Assembly (NCBI GenBank): GCA_035235625.1
Contig: CP141145.1
Location: 45,550,668-45,614,667 of the forward strand
Reading direction: 5' to 3'
From: Saururus chinensis
Taxonomy: Eukaryota; Streptophyta; Magnoliopsida; Piperales; Saururaceae
DNA length: 64,000 nt
The notes under the pieces were generated by a model, which did not search any database, was not told where the DNA came from, and was given only the letters and a program-made list of their open reading frames with translations. Below are positions 45,095 to 56,110 of the stretch, in pieces. The first letter of the stretch is position 1, and every line of letters starts with the position of its first letter. Made by a program: the position numbers and the translations under genes.

Positions 45095-48000
45095 CAAAAT
45101 ATGTCCTTTCGGACCAATCAACTTGCGATTAATCCACGACCGATCAATCCGGCACACAATTCCATCACATTGCATCCAATCGGTCATATTCGATTAATCA
45201 CGATAAAGCCTCAATTGGAAATCAATTTTCATGATGCATGCAGCATGGTACATACGTGGGCAAAGCATACATGAATCCTAATCCATGATAAGTGCTCTCA
45301 TCAGCCCCTAATGCATCATTCATAATCACAATATTAAGCTTCAACATCATCATTTAACCCCACATGTGTGTGTGTATCTAGTAGAAGCATTTCACATAAT
45401 ACATGCCATCATGCTTGAAATTAAACTCACTACACATGTGAATTTCCATTTAAACATGAATTCCAGCGGAAATCATAGGAGAAGAATCGTTGAAATCATA
45501 GCTAGATTCAAAACTCAACCACAAAGGCTAAACACATATAACATCACTCATTTCATCATTGAGTCATGGCATTCACCAACATTCACACACCATTAACCAC
45601 AATCTATCATGACAAATTAGTCCAACAATGATTGTAGTCCTACTGAAAATATGCTTAACCAAAGGGAAACAACCATTCATAATTTCAAGATAACGATTCC
45701 AACATCATGCCACAAAACATAAGTCATTCCACCATCTCTAAGCATATATCTCAACTCCATAAACTTAATAGCATGCATTTCCAGTAGCCTAACATAGCTT
45801 AAAACACTCCACATTCATATAAAATTGGCAAGCTAAAGTGGAATCATCAAAATAGACATCATATGCACAACATACAAATTCCTGTGTAGCCGATCGATCG
45901 CCCTTCAGGCCGTTTGATTGGTTACACGCAAAAATTTAAAATTTACAGTTCATCCGATCGATCGCCCTGCAGGGCCGATCGATCGCCAACACGGCAGAAC
46001 AGTCATCTTCTTCCTTTCGCAAATCCAAACCGAAACACCATAGATAACACTTCAAATCCACATCTAACACCCTAATCATCATCAAAAGTCCTCCTTGACT
46101 TCCAGAATATCAAACCAAACAATTATAATGTAAAACCCTAAGAAATCGGGATTAAATAATTCCATTTTCTAATCTTACCATTAACACACTAAATCAAGCA
46201 AACCATTTCGAAATAAGCCAAAAATGGAGAGTTTTACCATGGATAAACAGAGATTTTGAAGACCCATTACCTCAGCACTTGATTAAGCTCGGATTGAAGA
46301 GTCACCCTTCTTGAAATCCTTGAAAATACAATGAGTTTGAATTAAACTCTAATAGAAATCGATTTACCCAAGAAATCCCTAATTAAATCTTAGATCTAGG
46401 GCTTGTTGGTAGTAAAAATCGAATTTTGAATGTTAGGGTTTGTAGTAAAATACAAATCAGTAGCTTTTGATGGTCAAAAACGAATTGAATCAAGGGGAAA
46501 ATGGTAGATTTGGAAGAAATAAAGAAGAAAACCAATGATTAGTGCTTAATTAGAGTAAGCTTACCTTAATCGGCTTCTAATTCGGGCCTAAGTGGGGATT
46601 AGGCCAGCCCTCCTTCCTTAGCCTATTCCCAAAAATGGAAATGGCTCTGGTTTGCCCTTTTATAGTAAGGGTTGGGGTATACATAGGTAAGTTTTGGGGT
46701 GTAAATATGAAAAGTAGGCTAAAAGTGGGTATTTTGTAAATTTAAGCACAAATTAAGACTAATAAAATTCTGAAAATTTTTGTGTGACCTTAAGTATATG
46801 TCTAGGTTCATTTGACACAAAAATAAAATTTTCGACGGTGGGGCCCACAGGGGTCCCGCCAAAACCCTAATTTTTGGAAAAATAGTGAAATTTCCGAAAA
46901 AATCTCAAAAATTCACATTTGGTTTAAAATCACTTAAAACCACTAATGTTGAAGTTAATTTTGGTTAAAACCATCACAAACTCTATTTATTTCACAAAAT
47001 CACCGAATAAGATCAGAAAACACGTAAATCCCACGATAACCAATAATTACAGAAAACCAAAAATGGTTTAAAGATGAGGGTCCTTACATCTACACTCTCG
47101 TAACATATCAATGGAGTACGAGATGGCCACACCTCTCGACTGTCAGTACATAGAGGAGGTAATGCAACCAACACGTCCTCTGAGTACAGTTGCCATATAA
47201 CCTATACAATATATAAAGATAATTTAGTTTATATAACGACAGATTTTTTTAAAATCATTACAAAATAAGTTCAACAAGGCAATAAAATTACCTAATATGG
47301 CCGCTGGTGGTCTAACTCCCCTCTATACAATCGGAGGACTCCTTGTGGATTTTTGGTTCTCTTTTTTCGAACATTCCACCTTAAGGAGTTAAATTTAAAA
47401 AATAAGTTCTGCATATGCACATAAAACGATGCTAAAAAAAGTAAGTGTTAAACATAAATGCAGCCTACCTCACCCCTAATGGAGCACCCTCGACTAAACG
47501 ACCCATCTCAATACTTGGTTGTCCGACGTGTAAGTGATCCCGCGACCATAACTATGTTAGAAAATATAATAACAAATATTAAAATTAAAGAATTATACGT
47601 GACCAAAATACCATTTAAAGTTACGCAATTATTTACCTGAAGAAGGGTCAGACAACCCGCAATCCCCGAGGTCATGGCCTGGCATGCTTTCCCTAACTCT
47701 TGGTATAAAAATGTAAGAGTAGCACTGCCCCATGAATAAGTACCCGCCATGTCGAAGTCCTCTAGGAGGGAGAGATATGACACATGTATGTGGCTGCTCG
47801 TGACATCCGCAAATATTGTGGCTCCAAGTAAATGTAATAGATAAGCTCGTGCATACTGCTTGATAACTATCTTCGTAACATCAGCTAGGAGCTCTCGAAA
47901 CTCCTGTAAGAGCCATCGTAGGCTCACTCGGCTACCATGCATCACTGTAGTAGGAGGAGCTCTACCAAGGAGTCTAACTAATATATAAGCATGAGCTCCT

Positions 48001-48554
48001 CCTATCGTTCCTGTCACAGGATGTCCATCGATGCAAAGTCCTAATAGAACTGCCACATCCATAAGAGTAATGAACATCTCTCCATATGAAAAATGAAACA
48101 TCTATGTCTCCCTCATCCATATCTCAATGAGAGCTGTCAATAAAGGCCGATCGAGATGGACATATTGTAGATGAATGAAATGCCCAAATCTCGTTCACTC
48201 GATATAGGGTAACATACGCTCATCTATGGGCCAAAGACAGAGATATTTAAAATGTTTGGTGCACTCAAGGCACCTGGGGTCCTATAATAAATTTTAAAAT
48301 TATAACATAGCGTACTATATCGTCCAAAAAAATGAAACAAATTTTAAAAAAAGTTATCATACCTCTCCTCTCCAAATAGCAGCCGACTTATGTGACTCCT
48401 ACTGTACGAGTAAAGAAGCATCAATCGGGCTTGGCCCGTAACAAGGCTCTGCATGATCCATATGATCTGCGGAAAATTAAGATTATATCATTAATTGTAA
48501 GGAACATATGCTCATACCTAAAATATAAAATAAATAAAGAGATTGATTATATGT

Positions 48555-51376
48555 TTACAAATAAATAGGAGGGTTTCCACATGATTTACTATTATGCCCA
48601 CTTTGTTTACACCCCCTGCATTTATATCCTCCTCTACCATCTATCTCCATAGTTCTACGGTCCATTGTATTCCTAAGACAAACAGACCGTGGGTGATCAG
48701 GTTGCCTTGTTGCTATCAGAGGGTATAACACAAAAGGTATATCCCTCTCCCAATACTCCCAACCACGAGGAAAATAAAATTTTGCGGAGTACACATTTTT
48801 ATAAGTAGATGATGTGTAAAATAGTGATGCCTGGATCAGCTCCCGCAGCTTTGCCCATACGGAGATAAGGTGCGAGCATGGATAACCCTAAACCTGAGGG
48901 ATGTTGCATGTACAAGTATGCATCGCAACATTTACCATAACCTTTCAGGCATGGATTGACGTCACTTCGTACTGACCCCTATTGATCTTATTAACTATAT
49001 ACTCCCCAATTTTTCTTGTTTGCTATCTCAATATTGCTTCCACTCTGGGAGTATACAGGGTGACCATGTCAGATGCGGCAGAAGATCCTTTAACAAAAAA
49101 TTTTATGACCCGATAAAAAATAGCTGGCACTAAAGCCTACATGGGTAATCCTCGTGGCCCCTTCAAGAAGTGATTTAAACTTTTAGCCATATTTGTAGTC
49201 GTCATGCCAAATGTGATAAAACTACCGTGGGCAAGGGACCACTGTCCAGGATGCAATTCTCCTCCTAAGAGGAGATGTTTTGCCCTAGGACTCTCTTAAC
49301 CAATCAAGTCCATTTTAGCATCAAACTTTTCTACTATAAGTGCACAAGTTGCTGCCCCAATCAAGTCTGTTAGTGTATCATTTTTGAACTCCTTAAAATT
49401 TGCTTTTATGTGATAGATGTAATAACGATGGTGGTACAGAGGCTCGGGAAGAACCTCAGGCACGGCCTTCTGAAGCCCCTTATGTCGATCTGAAATAATG
49501 ACAATATTTGTCATGCCCATCAGTACATGATCCCTCAGTTCCATTAAGAACCATTTCCAATTGTCTCCATCTTCTTTCCCGACAAGCCCAAATACAAGAG
49601 GAATATAACCCATTGTTTCCATCTTAGCCATTGCAGCCATAAGAGTACTAGGATATCTACCATACAAGTGAGTGGCATCAAGACCAATCACAGGGATGAA
49701 ATGTCGAAACCCTGCTATAGATGGCCCAAATGCCCAAAACAATCGCTTAAATCTCCTACATATGTCACCATCTGCACGATGTACTTCATCATCCTCTAAG
49801 TGGTAGTAGGTGTCAAGATTCGCTTCTTGCACCGCCCTTAGGTACATTGGCAACAATTTATATGATTCCACCCAATCTCCATAAATAGCCTTAATCGCCA
49901 TATTCCTTGCTGCCCATGCTTTCTTATAAGATATGTCAACATGATACTTCTCCTTCATTCTTTGAATAATATCCCCTGGTGTGAGAGTTATAACCTTCGA
50001 AATAAAGGAGGCATTGCACTCTGCCTACGATTTGTGTTAAGCTGGGCATTCCGACATGTGTGGTCACCTTTGTACGTCTTCAATTTAAAGTACCCACCAC
50101 CCCTTTTTATTAAGTCATGCACTCTCCAAGAGCAAGTGCTATCAATGCACTTCACTGTATACTCTGACAAATTCATTCGTACAACCTTGTATTTGACATG
50201 ATTTTGAATGGAAAACTCCTGCAAGGCTATAACAAATGCTTCTTTATTCTTAAAGATGTGGCCAACATATAATTCATCTTCGTTTTGTTGGTCCATATCC
50301 ATTTGTAGAATTAACTGCCACATCTATCTCCTCATCTGTGATGTGTGCATAAAGTGTCTCCACTTCATAGTACAACAGCTCTTCATCATCCACATTCATA
50401 TCATTTGCAGCAATAGCATTGTCTACCGCATCATCCCCCTCGCCGTCAACCATCTGTTGAACGCTTTCTTCACCTCTGACCCCTTCTTAATTAATGTCAG
50501 AATCTTCTCCACTTGCTTTGTTAATATTATCTTCACCTTCATTAGCCTCATTTTCATCAATATCTTCATCGTGGACATATCCCCCCTACATATAAACATC
50601 GCATATATATTAAATTTCATATGCCTAAAAGAGTTATATTCATTTATGAATATATATTTCACCTTTGATTGGATGGTTTAGCATCGGTAAGACCAACATG
50701 CGTGTAGGGTAATGAATACCCATCGAACTTTGAGTTTCATACCATGTACTGCCTTGAGACATTTGAATGCTAAATGGCTTGTGTGCATGCGTTGTGGACC
50801 TTCTATATTACACACAAAATTCAAAATTTAACTAAACATATTTTATTAATAATTATAAGATTCAAAATGTAGTCACAACTAAATCAACCTTACCTCCAAT
50901 TAGGTCCACTTCTATCGTAAATAGGGGCAGACAACCTATGACATTCATTTGAAGCTACTATCATAGATAAATTTCCTTCTTCTTCGTCATCCACCGGCAT
51001 TTGCATATGCCTTTTATTGTTCACATTTCTATCCGAGCTCTTGTATGACCTCCTATGCGAGCTCCTGTGTGAACTACTTCACCTTTCATTAGGCACTTGG
51101 GCCTCTTTTTCGAGAAATAACTCGAAAACAATTGCGTGACACGAGTGGTGAAACATAAAACCCATTGATACATCATCATTTATGCATATTAATGTCATTT
51201 TCAAACTTATACGATAGAATATTACATTTGATAGTAATTTTTCATCTTCTTCTATCCCATCAAACCTTGCTTGCTACTTGCATCTCAAATTTATCATATG
51301 TAGACGGTTTCTTAATTAATAATCCTTCTGTGTGTCTGTCATAGGTAAGTAAAAAACTAACCATTTCTTCTGCCAT
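48555..51376 (-). pseudogene. MULE D transposase gene (broken)
   Basis: Starts MAEEMVSFLLTYDRHTEG at 51376 and ends after a CCHC knuckle (CRGCKQSGHNSKSC) at 48555. It aligns to copy C through all three exons. Longest open pieces: 49988-50323 (MuDR DNA-binding region, ELYVGHIFKNKEAF, CIDSTCSWRVH) and 49296-49958 (core with VIGLDATHLYG and IISDRHKGL). As in C the third catalytic site reads MAKSLN (near 49180), not MESLN. Several stops and frame changes separate the pieces, including in the SWIM region. Confidence 0.85.
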
Positions 51377-52539
51377 CTCTATTCACTTAATTCATAAAAT
51401 AATATATTAAATTAATATTAGATTAAGCAATTGTCTCTAAACTAAGAGGCTAAAATTAGATTAAGCAATTGCCTCATATATCAACGAGTAATAATCATAC
51501 ACTTTATCACATATTTCTTCTCTTTCAAACAAGATAACAAATATTCTCATACACTTTTTCAAATATTACATCTACCATATTGATAAAAATATTAAACTAT
51601 TACTGACATCTACCCTATCCAAACTATTACTAACTCATATTCTCTATTAAATTAGGCTTTGATTTTAAATAAACTAGAGTAAAAATTCAATACTCACGAA
51701 TCACAGTTAAGCCTATAAAACACCTATATTTTATCATAAAAAAACTATAAAGCATTAAACCCACATAAGATTGAAAGACGAAGAACAAGACAAGTAGCCG
51801 CTTATAAGCTATTGAATCCCATAAAAATACCAGCCAGTAGAGGTATAAAATACCACAACAAACAATAATAGAGCAGGTAGAGCATCATCAAGGGGAAATA
51901 ATTGATTCACAACAACCTAAATATATCTATAAAAGAAGTTAAAAATAGAAGCGTAAAAAGGACCTGTGAGACTAAATTCCATCCGAGAACGAACAAACAG
52001 AGCAAACCTAGTCCGGCCCTAGCAACAGAAATAAACCCCATTCTAGCTGAACAAAGTATAAAACACAAGGTAAATAGACAAAAAAAACTCCCAAAATGCA
52101 GGCTTATACATGCTATTTGATTTAGAGAAAATTAAGGTATCGGAGGACGGGATCGGGCATGGCGGCGGGGCGAGTCTAACGCATTAGAAAAACCTGAAAT
52201 TAGGGCAGATGATGGGAATAGAGGCGGGGCAGAGGAGACAAGATCGGCAGCGGGGTGGAGGAGATGGGATTGGCGGTGAGGCAGAGGAGATGGGACCAGC
52301 GGCGGGGCGGATCTAACACAGCAGAAAAACCCGAACTTAACCCGAAATAAGGGTTGACGACGGGAACGGTGGCGGGGCGGAGGAGATGGGATCGGCGGCA
52401 GAGCAGAGGAGACAAGACCGGCGGACATGGCGGTGGGCCGGATGACGGAAGGAGACAGACACGGTGGCGGGCGGAACGTATGGAAAAACGATCAATCAAA
52501 GTCACGAAGACAGAAACTTACTAGAGGCGGAGGGGACGA
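51377..52539 (-). other. MULE D 5' leader
   Basis: Homologous to the leader of copy B: AT-rich intron-like sequence (51400-52130), then a GC-rich patch (52140-52500) of repeated GGCGGGGCGGAGGAG-like words. The patch's open frames on the minus strand (Pro/Ser/Arg-rich) are not recognisable proteins. Confidence 0.5.
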
Positions 52540-52850
52540 ATAAAAGAAGATGATTTCGTCGTTTAGAAGGACGAAATCAGCTTAAGTTTCGTCCTTCTAA
52601 CGATGAAATCGTCTTTGGCCAAATGTGAAGTGTGGCGATTTCGTCGTTTAGAAGGACGAAATCATCTTAAACCCGATTTTGTCATTCTAAACGACGAAAT
52701 CAACTTAAATTTTTTTTAAAAAAGTCACATAGGCGCCAACTGCTTGGTTGGCACTTGCGTTGCAAAAAAGAACACCACTTTGAGAAATATTTTCCAAAGT
52801 GGTCTAAAATGGTAAATAAATTTTTTTAATTATTATTTATATAATTTTTT
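52540..52850 (-). repeat. MULE D right terminal inverted repeat
   Basis: Four TTTCGTC-type palindromes (52552-52705, with CCTT/CGTT mixtures), the GGCGCCAACTGCTTGG block, ACACCACTTTGAGAAATATT and the AT-rich terminus. The last bases read ATAATTTTTT rather than the consensus ATAATTTTCCC. Confidence 0.85.
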
Positions 52851-53120
52851 TTATTAATATTTAATATTAGAAGTATATTATTATGTGTGATACTTCATAT
52901 ACTTTAGATTCATATATATTATTTTTATTTTTTTAGTTTGAACCTAGTCTTATGATTTGCTTATTGCAGTTTAAGCTCGAGTTTAGAGTGAAGCTTGAAT
53001 TCTTAAATCGAGCTGAGCTCAAACTAAAAATTTTGAGCTTAGAGCCGAGTTGAGTTTGAGCAATTCAAGTTCAAGTCAAATAAATTAAATACTTAACTCA
53101 CCTCGACACGTTGACACCTA

Positions 53121-53438
53121 TAATTCAACATAAAAAAATTATTTTTAAGTGTTTTATAAAAATAAAATACATTTTTACAATTTTTTTTTTTTGTAATACG
53201 CTGAAAGGCCAGTTTGGCAAATTCGTCTCTGAACAACCACTCATCCTCTGCCTCTTGTAATAAATAGTCATTAAAAGGCATACATTACACCGCACCGCCT
53301 CGGCGCCTCCGTTGAGTCACATTCTATCCCTCGTCAGTATTTTGATTTTAGTCAGTCCCGCACCTAGAGGCTAGAAAACGGTCATCACTGCCTACGGCAT
53401 TTTCCCTTCCGTTTCTTCACAGCTCACCCAGCCCCCAA
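53121..53438 (+). promoter_or_regulatory. Upstream region of the MGCC gene
   Basis: Only 318 bases separate the hAT end from the start codon. A weak TATA-like word (AATAAATAG at 53259-53267) lies about 175 bases upstream of the ATG. GC content rises after 53290. The assignment rests on position alone. Confidence 0.3.
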
Positions 53439-54395
53439 ATGGGCTGCTGCTACAGTAGTAAGAAGAGGCACACTCCTGGCCCTCCCAAGAAAGAAGCAAG
53501 CAGCAAACCTGGACCCAGAGGCAGTCGCCATTCCCCCATTCCCCTCGTAGAGGACGGCAGCCGTAACAGCAGTAGGTCTCCTCCTTTCCTCGAAGAGGAG
53601 GCCGTGAAGGAAGTTCTTCCGGAGACTGCAAACAGAATCCCCTTGGCCGTTGTCCGTCCATCATGGTTTCCCCACCGACCACAAGAGGAGGAGGAGGTCC
53701 TGGATCTGCAAAAACCACCGACTTCCTTTGCGGCGGCGCCATCCATTTCGCCACCCGGCAACAGGCTCCTCATGGTACCACCCACCGGTCCAATCCCCCA
53801 GAATGACGAGGAATTACCCGAGCTGTCGGAGATCTGTAGCGTGAGCGAAAGCCTCTCGACAACGACCATTTCCGACAAGAGGCGGCAGGAGCACGACTGC
53901 TGCGGTGAGGTCGAAATGCGGAGGGCGGCAGTAGAAAACCCCCCATTATCCTCTTGGAGCTCCCCCTCCAACTCTCGACGCAACAGACCATCCCCTTGCT
54001 CCGGAAGAGGGGGAGAGTCTGATTCTTCGTCCACCAGCAGCAGAAGAGAGCGCGGGGGGGTCAGGAAGCACGTGCATGACCCTCCTCGGCCCCCGTGGGG
54101 CTCAAGAGGAGCAGGAGGCCAGATGGCAGTGAGGAGAAATTCCGCCCATGGCAGCTGCGCCGCCCCGAGGACGATGGATCCAGAGGCAAATTCTGGCCCA
54201 AGGTCTCGCTCGCCGGCGATTAGGAAAAGCGAGCATGACCGGAGCTCCCCAACGGGACGATCCCCACAAAAGGGTCCGCCTCCGCCTGCGGCGACCCAAG
54301 GGAAATCGGACAAGGAAGCGGGTGGTCCGAATCCGGGAGACAGCGAAACGCTCGACAATCCCCTCGTGTCTCTCGAGTGCTTTATTTTCCTGTAG
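53439..54395 (+). CDS. MGCC N-terminal Ser/Arg/Pro-rich protein, function unknown
   Basis: An intact single-exon gene of 318 residues, much GC-richer than its surroundings. It starts MGCCYSS: Gly2 with Cys3 and Cys4 is the pattern for N-myristoylation plus palmitoylation, so membrane attachment is likely (inference). The body is mostly disordered (Ser, Pro, Arg). Islands typical of a plant-specific family often labelled 'serine/arginine repetitive matrix-like' are FLEEEAVKEVLPET (50-63), ELSEICSVSESLSTTT (128-143), SRSPAIRKS (256-264), and the hydrophobic C-terminus DNPLVSLECFIFL (306-318). The label does not imply a splicing role. The start is chosen because the MGCC end is conserved and no upstream Met is in frame. 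The long antisense frame is a composition shadow. Transposon sequence ends 319 bases upstream. Confidence 0.85.
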   Translation: MGCCYSSKKRHTPGPPKKEASSKPGPRGSRHSPIPLVEDGSRNSSRSPPFLEEEAVKEVLPETANRIPLAVVRPSWFPHRPQEEEEVLDLQKPPTSFAAAPSISPPGNRLLMVPPTGPIPQNDEELPELSEICSVSESLSTTTISDKRRQEHDCCGEVEMRRAAVENPPLSSWSSPSNSRRNRPSPCSGRGGESDSSSTSSRRERGGVRKHVHDPPRPPWGSRGAGGQMAVRRNSAHGSCAAPRTMDPEANSGPRSRSPAIRKSEHDRSSPTGRSPQKGPPPPAATQGKSDKEAGGPNPGDSETLDNPLVSLECFIFL

Positions 54396-55079
54396 AGGTG
54401 CTAGCTGCTCTTCTCTACTCCCTGCTCATATATCCATCTCGAAACGTGATGCCCGTACTTCAGGCTGGTCTTCATCATCGTCGTCGTCCACTGGTACACA
54501 GTCCCCGCCCAGCCGCTTCTTCCTTATTTTTTAGCTGAGGTTTTTTTTTTTTACAACTTTGTTTCTACAATACAATTTCTAAAACAAAATGCTTGTGTTC
54601 TGTGCACGGGCTTTGCCAAGTTGTGGGATTCGACGACGGCCAGCTCGCATTTTGACAAAGTTTTTGGAATTGTGTTAAAATTCTTCAAAATTATCTGAAT
54701 GAAACAAGGTTTTGTACCCTAAATTTATTTTTTAGTAATACCTAGGTCTCCAAGTCTAATGAAGCGTGAAAATATCTATCCACAAAATTTCCTCGAGAGT
54801 TGGTCTAAGGGTTAATGCTATAGTGTTAGGGATCTTATGCGAAGACATAATACGTGAAGGGAGGATAAAGAAGATTTTATAAGATCAGTTGGGCGACCAG
54901 CTTGGCAATAAGCATAGTTGGTAAGCAAATTTGCTTTCCAATTTGCCAGACTTTGCTTGAACTTTAGAAGCTAGCTTTTGACAATGGACTTCTTCAAAAC
55001 ACCTTTATCAACTTGGCGATCCCATATTGATTCTCAAAGAGCCCCTAACATGAAAGATGTCTCATAGTTAAGCAATTGG
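54396..55079. other. MGCC gene 3' flank
   Basis: A continuation of GC-rich text to about 54535, then AT-rich sequence. AATAAA-like words are not distinctive enough to place the polyadenylation site. No other gene is recognised. Confidence 0.4.
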
Positions 55080-55524
55080 AAAACAATTAATATTAAGACT
55101 ACATTGGAGTTCTTGTTTGTCTTTTTTTAATTGAATATGATTTTTTTATAGATTTTATACTAAAAATAGTAAAATTTACTTATTTAAAATTTAATTTGAT
55201 GTCTAAAATTTTTTAAATAATTACATAGGGTCTTAAGTTGATGTTAAGGTCATTTAGGGATAAAAATCTCAATTTTGCCTAATGATGCTTATGGTGGGTC
55301 CCATCAACCTTAACTTTTAGAAAAAAATAATAAAATTTTTAAAAATTATAAAAAAAATTTAAATGACTTAAATTAACTTAAAAACTCAAAGATAATTTTG
55401 GTTAAAATCTTTGTTAACCACTTTAATTTTGAAAATAGTCCAAAACTGAACAGAATTATCATTAAACTGCACAAAAATAATTAAATAAATTAAAATAAAC
55501 CGGTTCAAGTTCAGAGATCTTACA
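55080..55524 (-). mobile_element. 5' piece of a gypsy-type LTR (fossil)
   Basis: On the minus strand it starts TGTAAGATCTCTGAACTTG (55524). It follows the same plan as the start of the solo LTR (TTTTAACCAAAATTA, then a GGGACCCACC block). The rest of the LTR is not seen, so this is a truncated, diverged relative. Confidence 0.55.
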
Positions 55525-56110
55525 TATGTAGTCATATATATTGTATTAGTTTATTTTGGTGAATAAAATAATATCAAATTGATGTGTAATTTGAGTTATA
55601 GAATATAATGCTTACTACTCAAGATCATATAGTGAAGATGAAGCATATCAGAAGAATTAGAAGTATTTTTGTGGGTAAAAATGCACACACATCACATCAC
55701 ACATTTAGGAGAAAAATGGTTTATCATATTAGAGTGTGAGAAAAATGATTAATCGGGAATAATTTTGATTTTTGGTACTATAGCAACATTATAGCCAACT
55801 AATGTAGTTCTTTATTGTTCATCGATCTATTGATTACTGTAGCGATTAATCAGCTACTGTAGCAGTTCTTTATAAAATAAAGTTGACAGTTTAGCGATCG
55901 GTTACTGTAGCGATTGATCGTTGGAGCATGTAGTTTTCTAAAATAGGCTATTTTGAGATGGATTTAATTCACATTCAAGGTTTAACATTTAAACCGACTT
56001 AATTAGTTATCCATATAACATGTATTTTGGACGTAGAAAAAAGGAGAGAAACCATTGTTAGTATAGAGAGAAATTGGTGAGTTTACTTTACTATGTGTTG
56101 AGAGTATAGA
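55525..56110. other. No gene recognised
   Basis: AT-rich, with a few repeated words (TACTGTAGCGATT at 55845, 55900). No coding content. Confidence 0.4.

Larger units (their letters stand above)
43681..47088 (-). mobile_element. Solo LTR of a Ty3/gypsy element, 3.4 kb (fossil)
   Basis: Bounded by TGTCACGCCCC (plus strand, 43681) and GGTCCTTACA (47088), with a perfect 5-bp target duplication TCTAC (43676-43680, 47089-47093). Removing it restores alignment of the surrounding MULE D text to copy C. The CTCACCCCTCTTTGG...GGGGCTGC block near 44125-44160, read on the minus strand, sets its orientation: TGTAAGGACCC start, GGGGCGTGACA end. The long LTR with internal repeats fits a Tekay/Del-type chromovirus. 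No internal region remains, consistent with LTR-LTR recombination. It is younger than MULE D. Confidence 0.9.
42775..48461 (-). pseudogene. MULE D plant mobile domain (PMD) gene, split by LTR
   Basis: Starts MDHAEPCYGPSPID at 48461. The main PMD exon is open over 47643-48101 (YGEMFITLMDVAVLLGLCIDGHPVTG ... CQAMTSGIAGCLTLLQ). It continues with LWSRDHLHVGQP (near 47545) and, beyond the solo LTR inserted in the fifth exon at 43681-47088, ends in Glu/Pro repeats and RRGRG (42800-43095). The frame of the main exon agrees with the family, which shows that copy C lost a base there. Additional stops and frame changes disrupt the gene. Apart from the LTR the exon order is as in copy C. Confidence 0.8.
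42287..52850 (-). mobile_element. MULE copy D, with nested solo LTR
   Basis: The left end GGGAAAATTATATAAATTAT (42287) and the right end ...TTTATATAATTTTTT (52850) are inverted family termini. TTATTAATA at 42278-42286 and 52851-52859 is a perfect 9-bp target duplication. Total length is 10.56 kb, of which 3.4 kb is a solo LTR inside the PMD gene. Gene order matches copy C. Both genes carry many stops and frame changes, more than in C, so its proteins decayed further even though its target duplication is intact. Confidence 0.92.
40959..53120. mobile_element. hAT-type non-coding element split by MULE D
   Basis: The left end TAGGGTTGTTAACGAGCTGA (40959) and the right end, read inward, TAGGTGTCAACGTGTCGAGG (53120) are diverged inverted ends of the plant hAT type. 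Both are followed inward by text rich in GCTCGAG/GAGCTCGG words (40975-41165 and 52975-53060). The two halves (1.33 kb and 0.27 kb) are separated by MULE D. No 8-bp target duplication is recognisable, so the element is probably old. Confidence 0.6.

Noticed and set aside
45890-45985. Repeated CCGATCGATCGCC words as a regulatory site
   Set aside because: Only two or three short copies inside the solo LTR, which is insufficient to argue function.
52132-52505. Pro/Ser/Arg-rich open frames in the MULE D leader
   Set aside because: GC-rich low-complexity sequence, most likely untranslated leader. The equivalent B leader frame is not conserved as protein.
53450-54358. 302-residue open frame opposite the MGCC gene
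   Set aside because: It is a composition shadow of the GC-rich coding strand. The plus-strand frame has the conserved family motifs and this one has none.
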